Positions 22,170 through 23,237 of a stretch of 23,237 nucleotides of DNA are shown here, in pieces. The stretch comes from Faecalicoccus sp. (GTDB lineage Bacteria; Bacillota_I; Bacilli_A; Erysipelotrichales; Erysipelotrichaceae). The DNA lies in contig JAGAWH010000190.1 of assembly GCA_017941505.1 (NCBI GenBank), forward strand, positions 1-23,237, in the 5' to 3' direction. The notes beneath the pieces were generated by a model. That model was not told the DNA's origin, did not search any database, and was given only the letters and a program-made list of their open reading frames with translations. The stretch's first letter is position 1, and each line of letters starts with the position of its first letter. Made by a program: the position numbers and the translations under genes.

Positions 22170-22195
22170 TCATTTATATATTTTTGTGTAAATGA
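22170..22195. promoter_or_regulatory. Dyad 2 in front of the TetR gene
   Basis: TCATTTA (22170-22176) and TAAATGA (22189-22195) are exact reverse complements separated by 12 bases and lie just before a TATGAT -10-like box (22196-22201) of the TetR gene. It could be an autoregulatory site. Confidence 0.4.
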
Positions 22196-22225
22196 TATGA
22201 TTATTTTGGCAAGAGGAATTCATAT

Positions 22226-22795
22226 ATGACACTAAAAAATCGAACAAAAAAAATATTCTCAGAAGAGTTAATTCAAATGGTAAAGGAAATGCCTTTTGAA
22301 AAAATCCGGGTTGGAGAACTATGCCGAAGAGTCGGAGCAGATCGAAGGACGTTTTACTATCATTTCATGGATAAATACGATCTTGTGGCTTGGATTTTTA
22401 CCGAGGATTATCAGGAATCGCTGGATGCGGAACAAGGTGTTTTTACCCTTCAACATGCCGTCAATATTCTTGAAAAAATGTATCAAAATCGATTCTTTTA
22501 TCGTGCCGTATTTTCCGATACATCCCAAAATGCCATCCGTAATTATACCTATCAATACTTCTGTGATTTAGGATCTTCCGCCATGAAAAATCATTATCAT
22601 CTTGAAGTATTGACCACGGAAATGGATTATGCTCTAAGAGCACATGCTCATGCATGCTGCGAATTATCTTTCGAATGGTTAAAAGGTGAACTTAACTATA
22701 CTCCGGAAGAGTTTGCCACACTTCAATATCGATATATGCCATCAGAATTGAAAGAGGCATATGGTATTAAAGGAGAATACTCATTGAATAAATAA
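22226..22795 (+). CDS. TetR/AcrR family regulator, DhaS-like
   Basis: The 189-residue protein has an N-terminal helix-turn-helix: TKKIFSEELIQMVKEMPFEKIRVGELCRRVGADRRTFYYHFMDKYDL (about residues 7-53), with the TFYYHF recognition helix end of the family. The C-terminal domain, starting AWIFTEDYQ, resembles the dihydroxyacetone-kinase-regulator (DhaS) type, a small-ligand or protein-sensing domain. AGAGGA lies 8 bases before the ATG. It is transcribed away from the acyl-CoA dehydrogenase-etfBA operon with 177 bases between, and two dyads lie in that space, so it most likely controls that operon and itself. The effector is unknown, an acyl-CoA being a reasonable guess. Confidence 0.9.
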   Translation: MTLKNRTKKIFSEELIQMVKEMPFEKIRVGELCRRVGADRRTFYYHFMDKYDLVAWIFTEDYQESLDAEQGVFTLQHAVNILEKMYQNRFFYRAVFSDTSQNAIRNYTYQYFCDLGSSAMKNHYHLEVLTTEMDYALRAHAHACCELSFEWLKGELNYTPEEFATLQYRYMPSELKEAYGIKGEYSLNK

Positions 22796-22828
22796 AAAAG
22801 GCTTCTCGCATTAAGTGAGAGGTCTTGA
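22793..22828. terminator. Terminator hairpin between the TetR gene and the small lipoprotein-like ORF
   Basis: AAGGCTTCTC and GAGAGGTCTT form a 10-pair stem with two G-T pairs around a 9-base loop. Six T follow on the minus strand, so it mainly serves the minus-strand ORF; on the plus strand the tail is poor. Confidence 0.65.
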
Positions 22829-22840
22829 ATAAAAACTATT

Positions 22841-23026
22841 TTATTGATTTAAAGATTCGAGAATTTGATCAATTCTTTTTGAATATTGGTCGATTTCATC
22901 CTGTGATAACTCATTGGGAATTGAAAATATAACCCCGCTTTGAACAGCTTCAAACGATTCCGTTTCTGATTTTTGAGATACATCTTCTGTTATACTGCAA
23001 CCTGTAATGTTTGTAAATATCATCAA
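22841..23026 (-). CDS. Small lipoprotein-like ORF, possibly truncated
   Basis: The frame gives about 61 residues: MMIFTNITGCSITEDVSQ, then an acidic, polar tail ending RIDQILESLNQ. The TNITGC segment looks like a lipobox with Cys10, and in-frame codons just upstream add LSF before it, so the hydrophobic stretch is only about 12 residues with no basic N-terminus. An in-frame TGA lies six codons upstream. The start could be TTG at 23024-23026 or ATG at 23021-23023; a GAGGGG and a TATACT box lie upstream. It is either a minimal lipoprotein or the remains of one that lost its N-terminal end. It has a proper terminator downstream. Confidence 0.45.
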   Translation of the reverse strand: MMIFTNITGCSITEDVSQKSETESFEAVQSGVIFSIPNELSQDEIDQYSKRIDQILESLNQ

Positions 23027-23102
23027 AAAACTTAACCCTGCCCCTCAGTATAACATGCTTGTCTATAAAGAATGAGATGTTTAGTATGATAGATAAAAAA
23101 GG

Positions 23103-23154
23103 GGCTGTGTAAAAACCACTGATTTATGATCAGTAGGTTATACAGCCTTTTTTT
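23103..23154. terminator. Long two-tier terminator hairpin
   Basis: GGCTGTGTAA (23103-23112) pairs with TTATACAGCC (23138-23147), one G-T. An inner stem pairs CTGAT (23119-23123) with ATCAG (23129-23133). T7 follows on the plus strand and a T6 run precedes it on the minus strand, so it can work both ways. No gene on either side clearly needs it, apart from whatever precedes the window's right end. The stretch 23027-23237 otherwise holds only the edge RNA structure. Confidence 0.7.
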
Positions 23155-23166
23155 CTTTTATTTGAC

Positions 23167-23237
23167 AAAAAAAGGACTCAGGGAGTCGAACCCGGAGCCT
23201 TTTTGGTACAATATCCTTGCTTAGGAGATATTTACCA
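23167..23237 (-). ncRNA. 3' end of a structured RNA with a T-arm-like terminator, cut by the right edge
   Basis: Read on the minus strand, the edge begins with TGGTA-AATATC, an 11-base loop (TCCTAAGCAAG) and GATATT-G-TACCA, an 11-pair stem with one bulged G. Three bases later AAGGCTC pairs with GAG-T-CCTT (one bulged T) around CCGGGTTCGACTCCCT, then seven T. The GGGTTCGACTCCC core is a tRNA/tmRNA T-arm sequence, but here it is the top of a terminator. The gene or RNA it ends lies beyond the window. A tRNA was considered and does not fold. Confidence 0.45.

Noticed and set aside
23172..23237. tRNA gene on the minus strand, suggested by GGGTTCGACTCCC
   Set aside because: Counting back from the T-loop gives no 7-base anticodon loop with a 5-base stem; the only strong upstream pairing is an 11-pair hairpin with an 11-base loop. 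No CCA follows and the 3' side is a T run. The 5' half is outside the window, so a degenerate tRNA is not fully excluded.
1..23237. CRISPR array, prophage or integrative-element attachment sites
   Set aside because: I saw no regularly spaced direct repeats, no integrase or phage structural genes and no flanking duplications; the IS605-type element is the only mobile element found.

Overview
The window is a stretch of low-G+C Firmicutes chromosome. Shine-Dalgarno sequences are strong (AGGAGG-type), hairpin/poly-T terminators are frequent, and most genes lie on the minus strand. The gene content (Rrf2 regulator, zinc macrodomain protein, EtfAB with an acyl-CoA dehydrogenase, a DhaS-like TetR regulator, FRG and B3/B4 proteins) would suit an anaerobic gut or oral Erysipelotrichia/Clostridia-type bacterium. 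That placement is an inference from style and content; no marker gene is present.

Left part (1-4512). A minus-strand operon encodes an Rrf2 regulator, a flavin/two-[4Fe-4S] protein and a zinc-type macrodomain ADP-ribosylhydrolase cut by the window edge. Its promoter is near consensus and is bracketed by two copies of one dyad, so it is probably autoregulated. A short TetR C-terminal remnant with its own terminator lies upstream. Then come a plus-strand hexapeptide acetyltransferase, a minus-strand alpha/beta hydrolase plus membrane protein operon behind a palindrome, and a B3/B4-domain protein.

Middle (4514-14268). This part holds a nitroreductase-like flavoprotein, two overlapping genes that share a C-terminal VSR-like PD-(D/E)XK nuclease domain on unrelated N-termini, an ICMT-type membrane methyltransferase, a HAD phosphatase plus PAP2 phosphatase pair, an ABM-fold protein, a membrane-anchored prolyl-aminopeptidase-like hydrolase with a GNAT acetyltransferase, an FRG-domain protein, and a lipoprotein.

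Mobile element (about 14611-16340). A complete IS200/IS605-type element (tnpA HUH transposase, tnpB with intact RuvC residues, hairpin ends, probable omega-RNA region) has split a small membrane-protein gene. Removing the element restores one open frame of about 195 codons, which fixes the junctions to within a base or so.

Right part (16764-23237). A three-gene operon encodes a YwaF/TMEM164-like membrane protein, an exported nucleoside-deoxyribosyltransferase-like protein and an arginase-superfamily protein with an altered metal site. Next is acyl-CoA dehydrogenase-etfB-etfA, divergent from a TetR regulator with two dyads between them. The last 440 bases hold a tiny lipoprotein-like ORF, a long terminator hairpin and, at the edge, a two-hairpin RNA 3' end whose terminator contains a tRNA T-arm-like sequence.

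The best candidates for something undescribed are the paired nucleases (5397-7662), the YwaF/exported-NDT/arginase-like operon (16810-18995), the acyl-CoA dehydrogenase with a relocated catalytic Glu, and the structured RNA at the right edge.
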